A DNA stretch of 64,000 nucleotides from Verrucomicrobiota bacterium (GTDB lineage: Bacteria; Verrucomicrobiota; Lentisphaeria; JABSQK01; JAJFLO01). The position numbers and the translations under genes are program-made. Every line of letters starts with the position of its first letter. Within the stretch, counting starts at the first letter, position 1. The notes under the pieces were generated by a model. It saw only the letters and a program-made list of their open reading frames with translations, was not told the origin of the DNA and did no database searches. Shown one piece after another: positions 58,401-64,000 of the stretch. The stretch covers positions 36,696 through 100,695 of the forward strand of contig JAJFLQ010000029.1 in assembly GCA_021772615.1 (NCBI GenBank). Reading direction: 5' to 3'.

Positions 58401-61400
58401 ATCCGCAAAGTCCGCTGCCGAACGGCGCCGTCGTTACCGAACTGATTTACGATCTCGACAGCAACGTCGTTGAGCAACATTACTACTACGGTGTCGACGT
58501 ACCGCGAGCACAAACGCCGCGCGAACATGAACTTGAAATAATTCGCGATTGGTCCGGACGCGCCGCCCGCACTCTCGACGTGATCTCCAACGACCGCACC
58601 GAACGAGGCTGGAATAATCGTGGTCAGATGACGCAAAAAACAACCTATTGCGGTCAATCGGGCAAAAAGGTAAGCGATGTTCAATATGCGTATCACCCGA
58701 ACGGCGATACCAAATCGGTGGTTGACGTGTTGTCGCGGCGCACGCTGGATACGGACTATGATTATAAGCGAAATTCGACCTCTCACGAATTCAACGCGTC
58801 GCATGTTCGCGAAATTGAACATGAAACAACGACCAACAGTGTCGGTCACGCTTTTGAGAGCAATTACGCAGGCATCGGCGTTAAGCGCGTCTTCGACATT
58901 AACGGCAACCTTCGTAAATCGGCGCCTTTCGCTCCGAGCGGCAACACGAATATTCATTTGGCCGACGCCAATGAAACGATCTATCACGGACATAACGACC
59001 ATGTGAAACAGATCCGACGCCCGGATCTTGATGTAAACGACAGCCAACGCAGCGCAGTCAACCTGGTCTCCTCCGGCAGTGGTCCGCCGGGCATCGTCGT
59101 CGACGAGGAGAATGCCACGACGACGCATTCGCTGGATGAGGCGTCAGCAGCAAAAGTCGTGACCGGCGACGCAGGCGATCCAACTGACGAACGCAGAACG
59201 GGTTCCTATTCGAATCGCAATGAACGCTGGAATATTGTTGCTCGCGGTATACCCGGAGAAGCAGAGGAGAACCAGGCGACCCAGACATACTATGATCAGG
59301 TCGGACGCGTGATCAGGAAGGAGTATCACTACGGTCTCGAATTGCCCCCGGATCTTGAGATTAAAGAGGATCTTGGTAACGGCGATGTGAGCGAGGTGAT
59401 CGAATACGATCACCTCTCGCGTCCTTCCCGGCGAACGTTCAAGGACGGTTCCTTCATTACGTTTCATTACTACTCGAGGACTCATGGCAACAGCAACAAC
59501 CGTGATCAACTTGCACTGATCCGGGACGCAGACGGCGATGTATTGCGCGCATTCGGCGACTACAACTGTTTCGGCTTTCCCGAAACACTGACCGAGTACT
59601 ACAATCCGGGAGACGGGGATGATTATGTCATAACCGAGATCGACTATGTTGGTTCCGGCGGCTCCGCTTCACCCGGCTTCGGTAAAATCAAGTCTGAGAC
59701 AACGACGGTATATAGCGGCGGTTCTGTTGCGAGCCCGCCGCAAACCGTGCGTTATATTTACGACGGACACGGCAGGCGAGAGCGAATGTATTTTCCTGAC
59801 GAAGATCGATCGCTCCGGTATCGGTATGTAAACGACACCCTGCTGAAATCGGTGACCAAACTCGACAGGTCCGGGAAAGAACTGGTTACTCTCATCAAAT
59901 ACACACGCGACGATGCCTTCCGGGTCATCACGAAGAAGCGGATTTATGACCAAAAATCGGCGAGTTCGGGCAGCAACGGCGTAACCATCGATATCGACTA
60001 CAAGTCCATGCGGATGGGACTTGCTGAGACCTTTCGTTGCGACGATGACCTGTTTGCCACGTTCACCTATGACCGACGCGGGCTGAAGGACGGCACGGCG
60101 CAATGGGCGACGGCTTCCGGACCGGGTCAGGTGCCGGTATGTCGCAAGTATGAGTACGATGGCCTGCGCCGCCTGCGGAACGTGCAGGTTACAGATCCTG
60201 ACGGAGATAAATTCGCCGGGGAAGCATTTGTTCTTGACAGCTACGAGAATGCCGACCGCTCCGTCGTCGACGGCCTCGAAGTGAACTACCGCAGTGCCGG
60301 AAGCAGCGGCACATCCGGATTTCGCAATCAATATTCAGGATTCAGCAATCCGGATGATGCGATCGTGTCACGAATTGGTACCGCAGGCGATTCAACGCCT
60401 CAGATGTGGCATGAATTCAATTTTCAACCGGAGTCGGGAGAACCCGTCGGTGATTATTTCACCGACAATGGAAACGGATACGGCTACGATCGCGCAACCA
60501 ATCTGACGCATGGTTGGGTCGATACAAATACCGGTGAACCGCTCGAAAAATCAGCCGCGGACGTAACCGAACACCCGCCAATTGATGGCGTTGCGTTGGA
60601 ACGGTTGTCGAGCATCTCGCTCCCCGCGGGATCGTCGGATGCCTGGGAGTTGCTTGTCGAGAACGGTGACTATCGGGTAGAGATCGTCGCCGGCGACCCG
60701 GCGGACGTGTCGCCGCAACGCTATCAGGTTGATGCGGAGGGCATTTCCGTCGTCGATGGGACGAACGATCCTGAAGTTGGCGACTACTGGATTACCGGAA
60801 CCCGAACGATATCCGTCACCGACAACCGCCTGACCATTTCGGGCGGCATCGACGGCGGCGAGAATCGACTCTGTTTCATTTCCGTTGCCAGCCTGAAGAA
60901 TCCGGTTTATCGCACGACGCGATTCAACATGCAGGCTGATGATGTGCCGGCGGTACGCGGCTATGTGTCCGCCACAGGCATGGCGTTCACCGTAGACGAT
61001 CACAGCGGATATCATTTCGGCTGGCGCGACGGCCCCGCCGGCACGCCGGTTGCCCGGGCGCCGCACGAAATCCTCAGCAACCCGTCGATACCCGGCCGAA
61101 CCCGAGTGGTCTCGACGGCGATCACGTTGCCATCATCGCCGGCGCGAGTCTGGGAACTCGAACTCGAAGACGGCGCCTATCGCGTGACCGTGCTCGCCGG
61201 GAACTCCGGGGATGAGGTGGCCCAGCCCTACCAGATCGACGTCGAAGGGAGCCGTATGATCGACGGCATCAATGATCCGCAATCCGGCGATTACTGGCTT
61301 TCCAATACCGCGCTCGTTGAAGTCAAGGACGGATTTCTGACGGTCTCCGGCGGGAACACCGGCGGCAGCAATGCGTTGTGCTCCGTCACCGTTGAATCCA

Positions 61401-63046
61401 TCAAGCGATCGCGAATCATCCGCCTGACCCATGGCGACGATGACGACATCATTGATTTCGAATACGATGCGCGTGGACGTCTGATTGAGGACCATCAATT
61501 CCTCTACACCTGGGACGATTTCGATCGAATCGCGTCCGTCACCGACAAGTACTGGCGCTCATCGTCCCGCCGGCATCCGAGCCCGCGACGGGTTCAATAT
61601 CGCTATGACGCCATGGGCCGCCGTATCGCTCAGATCTTTTCCGGCCAAACCGAGGGCTGGCCTTCCGAGCGCCTGGTCTATGATGGCCTCCAACTCATCG
61701 AGGAGCGCGACTTCGATTCCGGCAACATCCTCCGGCGTTATTTCTACGAGGAAGGACTCAATCGCCTGATCGCAGTAGAGCAGACCAATGATAACGACAA
61801 CGACGTCGACGACTTCAACGACGACGTCTTCGTCGTCCTGACCGACGATCGCGGCACCGTCATGGGGGTGACCGACGAGAACGGCAACATCCTCGAAAAG
61901 CTCCACCTCAACGCCACCGGTCTGATGAAATGCTTCGATCCCGAAACCGACGAGTTAATGACCAACGAGTACGGCTTGCCCGTCTACCGTTCCGCGTTCG
62001 TACGCTTCGGCTGGACGGGCATGTACAAAGACCCGTTCACCGGAAAATTCCACACCCACTTCCGCGACTACGACCCCATCCACAACCGCTGGCTAAGCGA
62101 AGATCCCGCCGGATACCAGGATGGGTTGAATCTGTACGCGGCGTACGGAAACGTTAACGCGAGAGATATGCTGGGACTCGCCGTAACTGTGATGACTGAA
62201 CGCGGGAAAGACGGAAAGTTTGATTCGAATGTATATGTCGACGGTGAGTACTTTGGTAGAATAACTGGAGGACAAAGATATGCCGTTTCTGATCGAGGAA
62301 TTTCTGTATTAGATTATACTGTGTACCGAAACGGAGATACTGTCATGCTGAGTGAGATAATCCGAAAAAATGATGAAGACTTTTTTAGTCAAAAGAACAT
62401 AGACTATCTCAGATATGAGATCGGCGGAGAAATATTCTTGTCATTCATTGCTCCATTAAAAACGATATCTGGTGGTTCGAAAGTCATTAGTGCTGCCGAC
62501 AGTGCTAATAACGCAAAATCGGGAGCTACATTGTTGACATCTGAGAATGAAGGTGACCTAGCATGGAATTCTCTTGAATTCGTTCCAGTTCTTTCCACGA
62601 TTAAAGCGGTCGTCGATACGTCCAATCATGATCGTCACGCAGCTCTTGACTCTTTTGATCAATTGTATAGGAATGGATTTACGATGAATGACCAGCACGT
62701 ACTGTGGATAGAAAATGACGATCTTAGGGATAAATCAAAGTACCCATCAACATTTGATGATTCGTTTCGAAAACGATTGAGTGAAGAGATATCGGATATC
62801 AATGATATCATTCAAACGGCTAAGTCCAGGCCACTTTCGATAAGAGTTGGTGAATGGAAAGATTCTCCACACAGTAAATTCACGCACTCTAAACGAGCCA
62901 TATTCTATAGGCATCCGACTTCCAAGCTGATTGTCGTCACTGATGAGTTCGGTGCAACTATTAAAATTTTGGACAATGAATGGAACGATCAGTACATGAC
63001 CGCGAAAAAGATTTCGATTGCGCACCTGAAGTTCTACAAGAAATGA
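52415..63046 (+). CDS. Rhs/YD-repeat polymorphic toxin-like protein, 3,543 residues
   Basis: The GTG start is followed by a signal peptide (residues 1-29; RRR before the hydrophobic stretch; AAHC is not a good lipobox). Order by residue: YVTN/WD-like beta-propeller 52-525; helical segment to 655; degenerate murein-endopeptidase-like domain about 656-850; a calcium-type loop near 866-880; two related beta-domains 900-1140; Ig-like domain to 1280; YD-repeat shell 1281-3255, opening with GPLGRGWTPNWYEY and containing two malectin-like inserts; Rhs core at about 3140-3255; C-terminal tip 3256-3543. The architecture fits Rhs proteins that encapsulate a toxic tip released by self-cleavage. Export is probably by Sec; no PAAR, VgrG, TcA or T6SS link is visible. 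The tip is AT-rich and differs in codon use from the rest, as expected for an exchanged module. No immunity gene is evident downstream. Confidence 0.88.
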   Translation: MKRFVNNFGRRRCLAALVLFVAAHCAPGSQERAAIIGSDSGDGRIFGTTIASFSDVIEIEGRLRDLTIAPDGERAFAVDHRGILYVLAIENGAGAPGLSLLETVDLELGAIESIAVSRDGALLFLAGFQGLHAVNLIRMTDYWTSPGEAVVVEPFAFVTEITDPDQPANYSKVRVGPSGRNLYYIIIDDLTENPPYTDERVFGRFGAYRINNTPPARSATESAATATATAPKLFSFAWEKGLRRPTAELMDIDRGGHYAFTGPYDVAISPAEDFALITALGHVRGGYNDIEYGFMPPRDESSGGILVVDLQPSPTGDGNSEPGDYLLFIPTLVEGERNYNANIADYAVTYRNPVAGYWGARAFQAESAALLLSPFGLGAGFAAQAYVYNELHSIYTDVYRDRGFLKAYSEIYSNDLAGVKGIAMTPDGELGIAAMGLTNNAALLELSPSYTLGGYSTREPPGNDRIFIRAAIERTISGAGGVHLFNYVSPSRVAMTADGSRAYIGLRKDNFGFLEIREILREVEQFRFSLTPQSLIVLRQDDMIHPSVAADLETIQNEVFQSRDQFEAAIRDVTDSDELDDDTLDLIIRRAVIADSLSERGLPRDLFHLTSHPNSLPDDPDTQIRDPIYVTTFRNDNVDGDLLTNHIEAHNRFNAATFASTVDALVGMVNDDVTGPSVHNDDLVTGAMLPQSGLGYRVVAKHGENRSNAARPSLIRLVERIGRHWHAAHLQAPAEGETSHNYFVINDLSPPGWGLVTTKFNDIVHIESRIGRTMNINYFRVDGLDEPFDFVISNNAAPLDNSVPGDIANFDAQSTYDLITLLVDTLEVTEIAIDPDAITAMTPLDVDIGVLTSPKLIVRAVALPAENDGVDNDENGATDEPGETGIRRDMDTAMRVRTRDLHVNLVGWEDGVRLPEWEEERPGGAGLLVDAAQLVVETVGVGDAEIVIRLFFAASEVSIDGVANGGIVQPGVSYAISQVSSFGSGDFSDVEMVVYNAATNEPVLADRISVVSGKADLEAGIVPDAPSPVRLPVGEAEESLPNGRSINLGPRHSVVLVPRIRGDGDVLRIFFDDSVVSIGAGGETLRSGDLVPDGAEYEILDWLDEDVVISDVVLKMYDETGVFLGEDRVTLSSPNITIRPEPASPVLTLTGEALQQCLLKATPLTLDSGTVSLELVTDAPDATAAPIPVIRIWTDAMKSVAPILDLSDANTGNDQVEWQLSATFRLEDLPNQLFVEGVIAVPSIYPAYLSACVKDDSGVELSRHDIPISFHNFEAVTGVTPSAGREVPVPWMSVFADVQMHDLSLKLTHINSAVPGRMLPVVIGQTYRSNISDAGPLGRGWTPNWYEYIAVIGDLYRLHSGDGRIDDFIVDTEDPTLLQVPKGYTVKAEVMKDGDRVEVTATDGTVTIYEDVDATPADPRVLRIRSVTDRFNNRITYEYDGSGRLEKIIDDMRPIMDVGDPDDVDGREYTFEYNDDGADVGALASISDFDGLRYTFRVEDGLLLSVIVEDKDDPAVSTGITYTYDEHNRLETVTVGYESEEDMAATIDDHEFLRFDYDDAVATAVARLICGGPVDMFDETFVSERIADMTDPPPENPDEAIGSVTTYTDADDVVWTYRFDVPGAPSLCSEVVQDPDNFRLTTTHEYNDELRLTKNTYPLLNTVSIEYDTPTTHSAIDKRGLANVRKTTYAKGDREDADGGVDFNSVKALTEQRTYYGENEYYQLASVVNIDKSVYSYEYGEPKMSLTRVEFPLQDGNTAPITYSYNARGQLIKKKDLDGSVTTYDYNQPAGDTISPNEIFEGVDEPTVQAAAAILIPVQEGYLFKTTVEASSDKNLDTDYIVGLVRDKYGRVVAYVDAKQGTNVNFYNRLGQLMITGSPPVIADNNRSRPYRSRVYDLRGRLIESHMGNPVASGTSVSNPMYNYVVTSTTNTYDDLNRPLSSSTPVQSDDGRDVYVYESNRERLSHVNHVNGSYTIYEYDSAGRIQYQTNHHTDADPQSPLPNGAVVTELIYDLDSNVVEQHYYYGVDVPRAQTPREHELEIIRDWSGRAARTLDVISNDRTERGWNNRGQMTQKTTYCGQSGKKVSDVQYAYHPNGDTKSVVDVLSRRTLDTDYDYKRNSTSHEFNASHVREIEHETTTNSVGHAFESNYAGIGVKRVFDINGNLRKSAPFAPSGNTNIHLADANETIYHGHNDHVKQIRRPDLDVNDSQRSAVNLVSSGSGPPGIVVDEENATTTHSLDEASAAKVVTGDAGDPTDERRTGSYSNRNERWNIVARGIPGEAEENQATQTYYDQVGRVIRKEYHYGLELPPDLEIKEDLGNGDVSEVIEYDHLSRPSRRTFKDGSFITFHYYSRTHGNSNNRDQLALIRDADGDVLRAFGDYNCFGFPETLTEYYNPGDGDDYVITEIDYVGSGGSASPGFGKIKSETTTVYSGGSVASPPQTVRYIYDGHGRRERMYFPDEDRSLRYRYVNDTLLKSVTKLDRSGKELVTLIKYTRDDAFRVITKKRIYDQKSASSGSNGVTIDIDYKSMRMGLAETFRCDDDLFATFTYDRRGLKDGTAQWATASGPGQVPVCRKYEYDGLRRLRNVQVTDPDGDKFAGEAFVLDSYENADRSVVDGLEVNYRSAGSSGTSGFRNQYSGFSNPDDAIVSRIGTAGDSTPQMWHEFNFQPESGEPVGDYFTDNGNGYGYDRATNLTHGWVDTNTGEPLEKSAADVTEHPPIDGVALERLSSISLPAGSSDAWELLVENGDYRVEIVAGDPADVSPQRYQVDAEGISVVDGTNDPEVGDYWITGTRTISVTDNRLTISGGIDGGENRLCFISVASLKNPVYRTTRFNMQADDVPAVRGYVSATGMAFTVDDHSGYHFGWRDGPAGTPVARAPHEILSNPSIPGRTRVVSTAITLPSSPARVWELELEDGAYRVTVLAGNSGDEVAQPYQIDVEGSRMIDGINDPQSGDYWLSNTALVEVKDGFLTVSGGNTGGSNALCSVTVESIKRSRIIRLTHGDDDDIIDFEYDARGRLIEDHQFLYTWDDFDRIASVTDKYWRSSSRRHPSPRRVQYRYDAMGRRIAQIFSGQTEGWPSERLVYDGLQLIEERDFDSGNILRRYFYEEGLNRLIAVEQTNDNDNDVDDFNDDVFVVLTDDRGTVMGVTDENGNILEKLHLNATGLMKCFDPETDELMTNEYGLPVYRSAFVRFGWTGMYKDPFTGKFHTHFRDYDPIHNRWLSEDPAGYQDGLNLYAAYGNVNARDMLGLAVTVMTERGKDGKFDSNVYVDGEYFGRITGGQRYAVSDRGISVLDYTVYRNGDTVMLSEIIRKNDEDFFSQKNIDYLRYEIGGEIFLSFIAPLKTISGGSKVISAADSANNAKSGATLLTSENEGDLAWNSLEFVPVLSTIKAVVDTSNHDRHAALDSFDQLYRNGFTMNDQHVLWIENDDLRDKSKYPSTFDDSFRKRLSEEISDINDIIQTAKSRPLSIRVGEWKDSPHSKFTHSKRAIFYRHPTSKLIVVTDEFGATIKILDNEWNDQYMTAKKISIAHLKFYKK
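52570..53990 (+). other. N-terminal beta-propeller of the Rhs protein
   Basis: Blade motifs recur: LRDLTIAPDGERAFAVD, IESIAVSRDGALLFLAG, YDVAISPAEDFALITALG, VKGIAMTPDGELGIAAMG and SRVAMTADGSRAYIGL. They match the YVTN/NHL-like pattern x-x-I-A-(V/M)-(S/T)-P-D-G. Spacing is irregular, with long loops. Confidence 0.65.
54380..54960 (+). other. Degenerate MepA-like (M74/M15) peptidase domain
   Basis: The run 'GLGYRVV ... LIRLVERIGRHWHAAH ... FVINDLSPPGWG ... IGRTMNINYFR ... YDLITLLVDTLEVTEIAID' follows the order of murein endopeptidase MepA-type domains (x-G-D-x-S-x-x-x-G-G, then S-H-Q-x-G-L-D-V-D). At the zinc site, Ser and Asn stand where the family has His and Asp, so the site would be inactive. 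The assignment is from memory of the family pattern and is tentative. Confidence 0.35.
56255..62179 (+). other. Rhs/YD-repeat shell with core domain
   Basis: The shell starts with TYRSNISDAGPLGRGWTPNW and contains many YD repeats, for example YEYDGSGRLEKI, YTYDEHNRLETV, YSYNARGQLIKK and YEYDSAGRIQYQ. The core (from about 61840) has TDDRGTVMGVTDENGN, FGWTGMYKDPFTGKFHTHFR and YDPIHNRWLSEDPAGY, then ends with the cleavage-type motif RDMLGL at 62162-62179. The usual Pro after Asp in this motif is Met here. Confidence 0.88.
60570..61420 (+). other. Two malectin-like domains inserted in the Rhs shell
   Basis: Two related units, at about 60570-60900 and 61080-61420, share SLPAGSSDAWELLVENGDYR / TLPSSPARVWELELEDGAYR, V-x-A-G-(D/N)-x-x-x-x-x-x-x-P-Y/R-Q-(V/I)-D-(A/V)-E-G, G-D-Y-W and LT(I/V)SGG followed by a short exit strand. 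The pattern resembles malectin-type carbohydrate-binding domains. Normal YD repeats resume at FEYDARGRLIEDH, so the pair interrupts the shell. Confidence 0.6.
62180..63043 (+). other. C-terminal variable tip of the Rhs protein (putative toxin)
   Basis: The 288 residues after RDMLGL are encoded by clearly AT-richer DNA with more Lys, Ile, Asn and Ser codons. A hydrophobic/Gly-Ser middle part (GEIFLSFIAPLKTISGGSK, then LEFVPVLSTIKAVVD) is typical of pre-toxin linkers. The last about 75 residues contain FTHSKRAIFYRHPTSKLIVV and DEFGATIKILD, resembling the strand pattern of BECR-fold RNase tips (His, Arg, then V-V-x-D-x-x-G-x-I). I cannot name the toxin family; nuclease is a guess. Confidence 0.6.
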
Positions 63047-63159
63047 TGCGGGCTCACATCCGTCCTATAGCGAAGATAGATAAATCACGCCACGTCAGAG
63101 TTGTGCCCGGTGGCCGGAACGTGTCAACAATAATGAGACAGTGATCATGAAATAATTAA

Positions 63160-63410
63160 TGAGTTTTTTTAGAAATCCTGATCCTGCAGTGCCGCGTACA
63201 CGCAACTATATTTATTATAATATATTATCAATTATTTTGTGATTTTTATAGCATGCATGTAGGTACATTATTATAGCAAAATTTTAACCTTAAATGTTGA
63301 GGCCCTCAGGCGATTGTGCGGAAGCGCTTTGGTCGGCGGTCGGGCACAGTCCGACCAGTTGATTCGGGGATATCCGTCAGTTCGGGTACGGTGTGTGTTC
63401 ATTTTGTGAC
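63160..63410. repeat. Direct repeat, copy 1
   Basis: This aligns along its length with 63742-64000. It starts TGAG(T/C)..TTTTTA, contains the AT palindrome TAATATATTA (63218-63227), a GCATGC site and the block AACCTTAAATGTTGAGGCCC, and ends TGTGTGTTCATTTTGTGAC. A stem GGTCGG/CCGACC with a 7-base loop lies in its right half. Confidence 0.9.
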
Positions 63411-63741
63411 GGATGCGGCAATAACTCGGTTTCCGCGTACGGGACCTGACAAGGGGTGTCCGGCGAACTGAGACGCAGGACCGCAGGCAGGAATGCCCGC
63501 GTTACTTTGGACTTCCAGGTAAATCGAAAGCACACGGTCACACAATGAACACGCACCCCAGTTCGGGTACTGAGTACTGACCAATTTTTCGTCCGTGTTT
63601 CGTCAGTGGCCCGTAGTGCGTAGTGACAACTAGACAATGGCAGAAAAAAGGGGATACGCTTGATTTTTGATGATTGTATTTCTATTTATCCTTCATGAAA
63701 TACAAGAAAAGGAAGTTAACGAATAAACTCAACACCCTGGT

Positions 63742-64000
63742 TGAGCATTTTTAACAATCCTTCGGTGCCGCTTACACGCAACCATCTCTATCATAATATA
63801 TTATAAATTATTTTGTGATTATTGTAGCATGCGCAACTCTCTTATAGGTAAATTATTATAGCAAACTTTTAACCTTAAATGTTGAGGCCCTCAGGCGATT
63901 GTGCGTAAGCGCTTTGATTTGGTCGACGGTCGAGCACAGTCCGACCAGTTGATTCGGGGATATCCGTCAGTTCGGGTACGGTGTGTGTTCATTTTGTGAC
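63742..64000. repeat. Direct repeat, copy 2 (reaches window end)
   Basis: This is the second copy of the repeat, with point changes and two small insertions relative to copy 1 (near the GCATGC site and inside CGCTTTGATTTGG). The AT palindrome is kept at 63794-63803. The copy meets the window edge exactly at the end of the shared block, so its true end and further copies cannot be seen. Confidence 0.9.

Larger units (their letters stand above)
63047..64000. other. AT-rich non-coding tail after the Rhs gene
   Basis: The 954 bp have no convincing gene. The longest forward candidate in the first repeat is a 27-codon frame from 63159, and it is not conserved in the second copy. The region holds two copies of a direct repeat, a small hairpin with a GGAA centre (63493-63510) and a 7-bp tandem CGTAGTG (63612-63625). 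No clear terminator is seen directly after the Rhs stop; a T7 run at 63164-63170 lacks a good stem. Confidence 0.7.

Noticed and set aside
63160..63170. Possible terminator at the T7 run downstream of the Rhs gene
   Set aside because: The bases before the T run form only a very weak AT stem, so I do not call a terminator.
63159..63242. Small open frame of 27 codons considered as an immunity gene
   Set aside because: It has no good ribosome binding site, lies within the direct repeat and is not preserved in the second copy.
63377..63637. 86-codon minus-strand frame after the Rhs gene
   Set aside because: It spans the end of one repeat copy and unrelated low-complexity sequence, with no start signal or recognisable protein.

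Overview
The window is about 63 kb of almost continuous, GC-rich coding sequence on the plus strand, holding only four very large genes and one AT-rich non-coding tail. It has no rRNA, tRNA, housekeeping or replication gene, so taxonomy rests on style alone. High GC, enormous exported multidomain proteins, choice-of-anchor-D/BACON-type Ig domains, LamG domains, LVIVD propellers, TIG domains, a right-handed beta-helix and an Rhs/YD-repeat protein together suggest an uncultivated bacterium of the PVC or a related candidate phylum (Planctomycetota, Hydrogenedentota, Omnitrophota or Lentisphaerota type). That is a weak inference.

Layout. (1) Positions 2-5773 hold the 3' end of a large Ig/LamG protein whose start lies upstream. 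(2) Positions 5745-41735 hold an 11,996-residue protein with its own signal peptide, overlapping gene 1 by 29 bp. It runs: N-terminal region, BIG2-like Ig, about 21 Ig-like domains, seven copies of a higher-order module (beta-propeller, SbsA-like Ig, TIG, TIG), further Ig arrays alternating with two more propeller regions, fibronectin-III-like domains and a C-terminal beta-helix. (3) Positions 41745-52148, nine bases further on, hold a 3,467-residue membrane-anchored protein with MORN/YwqK-like repeats, an Ig array, SbsA-like Ig, carboxypeptidase-regulatory-like and TIG domains. (4) After a 266-bp gap with a long inverted repeat, positions 52415-63046 hold a 3,543-residue Rhs protein with a beta-propeller, a degenerate murein-peptidase-like domain, a YD-repeat shell, an Rhs core and an AT-rich C-terminal tip typical of a polymorphic toxin. 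(5) Positions 63047-64000 are non-coding and contain two copies of a roughly 250-bp direct repeat.

Function. Genes 1-3 look like one translationally coupled unit for giant extracellular or surface proteins (adhesion, matrix or prey contact). The Rhs gene next to them suggests a contact or toxin-delivery role for the cluster, but no secretion machinery or immunity gene is visible, so this is inference.

The most unusual structural theme is domain nesting. LamG domains are inserted into the same loop of a BACON-like Ig domain three times in gene 1. Two LamG/ConA-like domains split a fibronectin-like domain in gene 2. EF-hand loops sit inside an SbsA-like Ig domain, a discoidin-like domain interrupts a propeller, and two malectin-like domains interrupt the Rhs shell.
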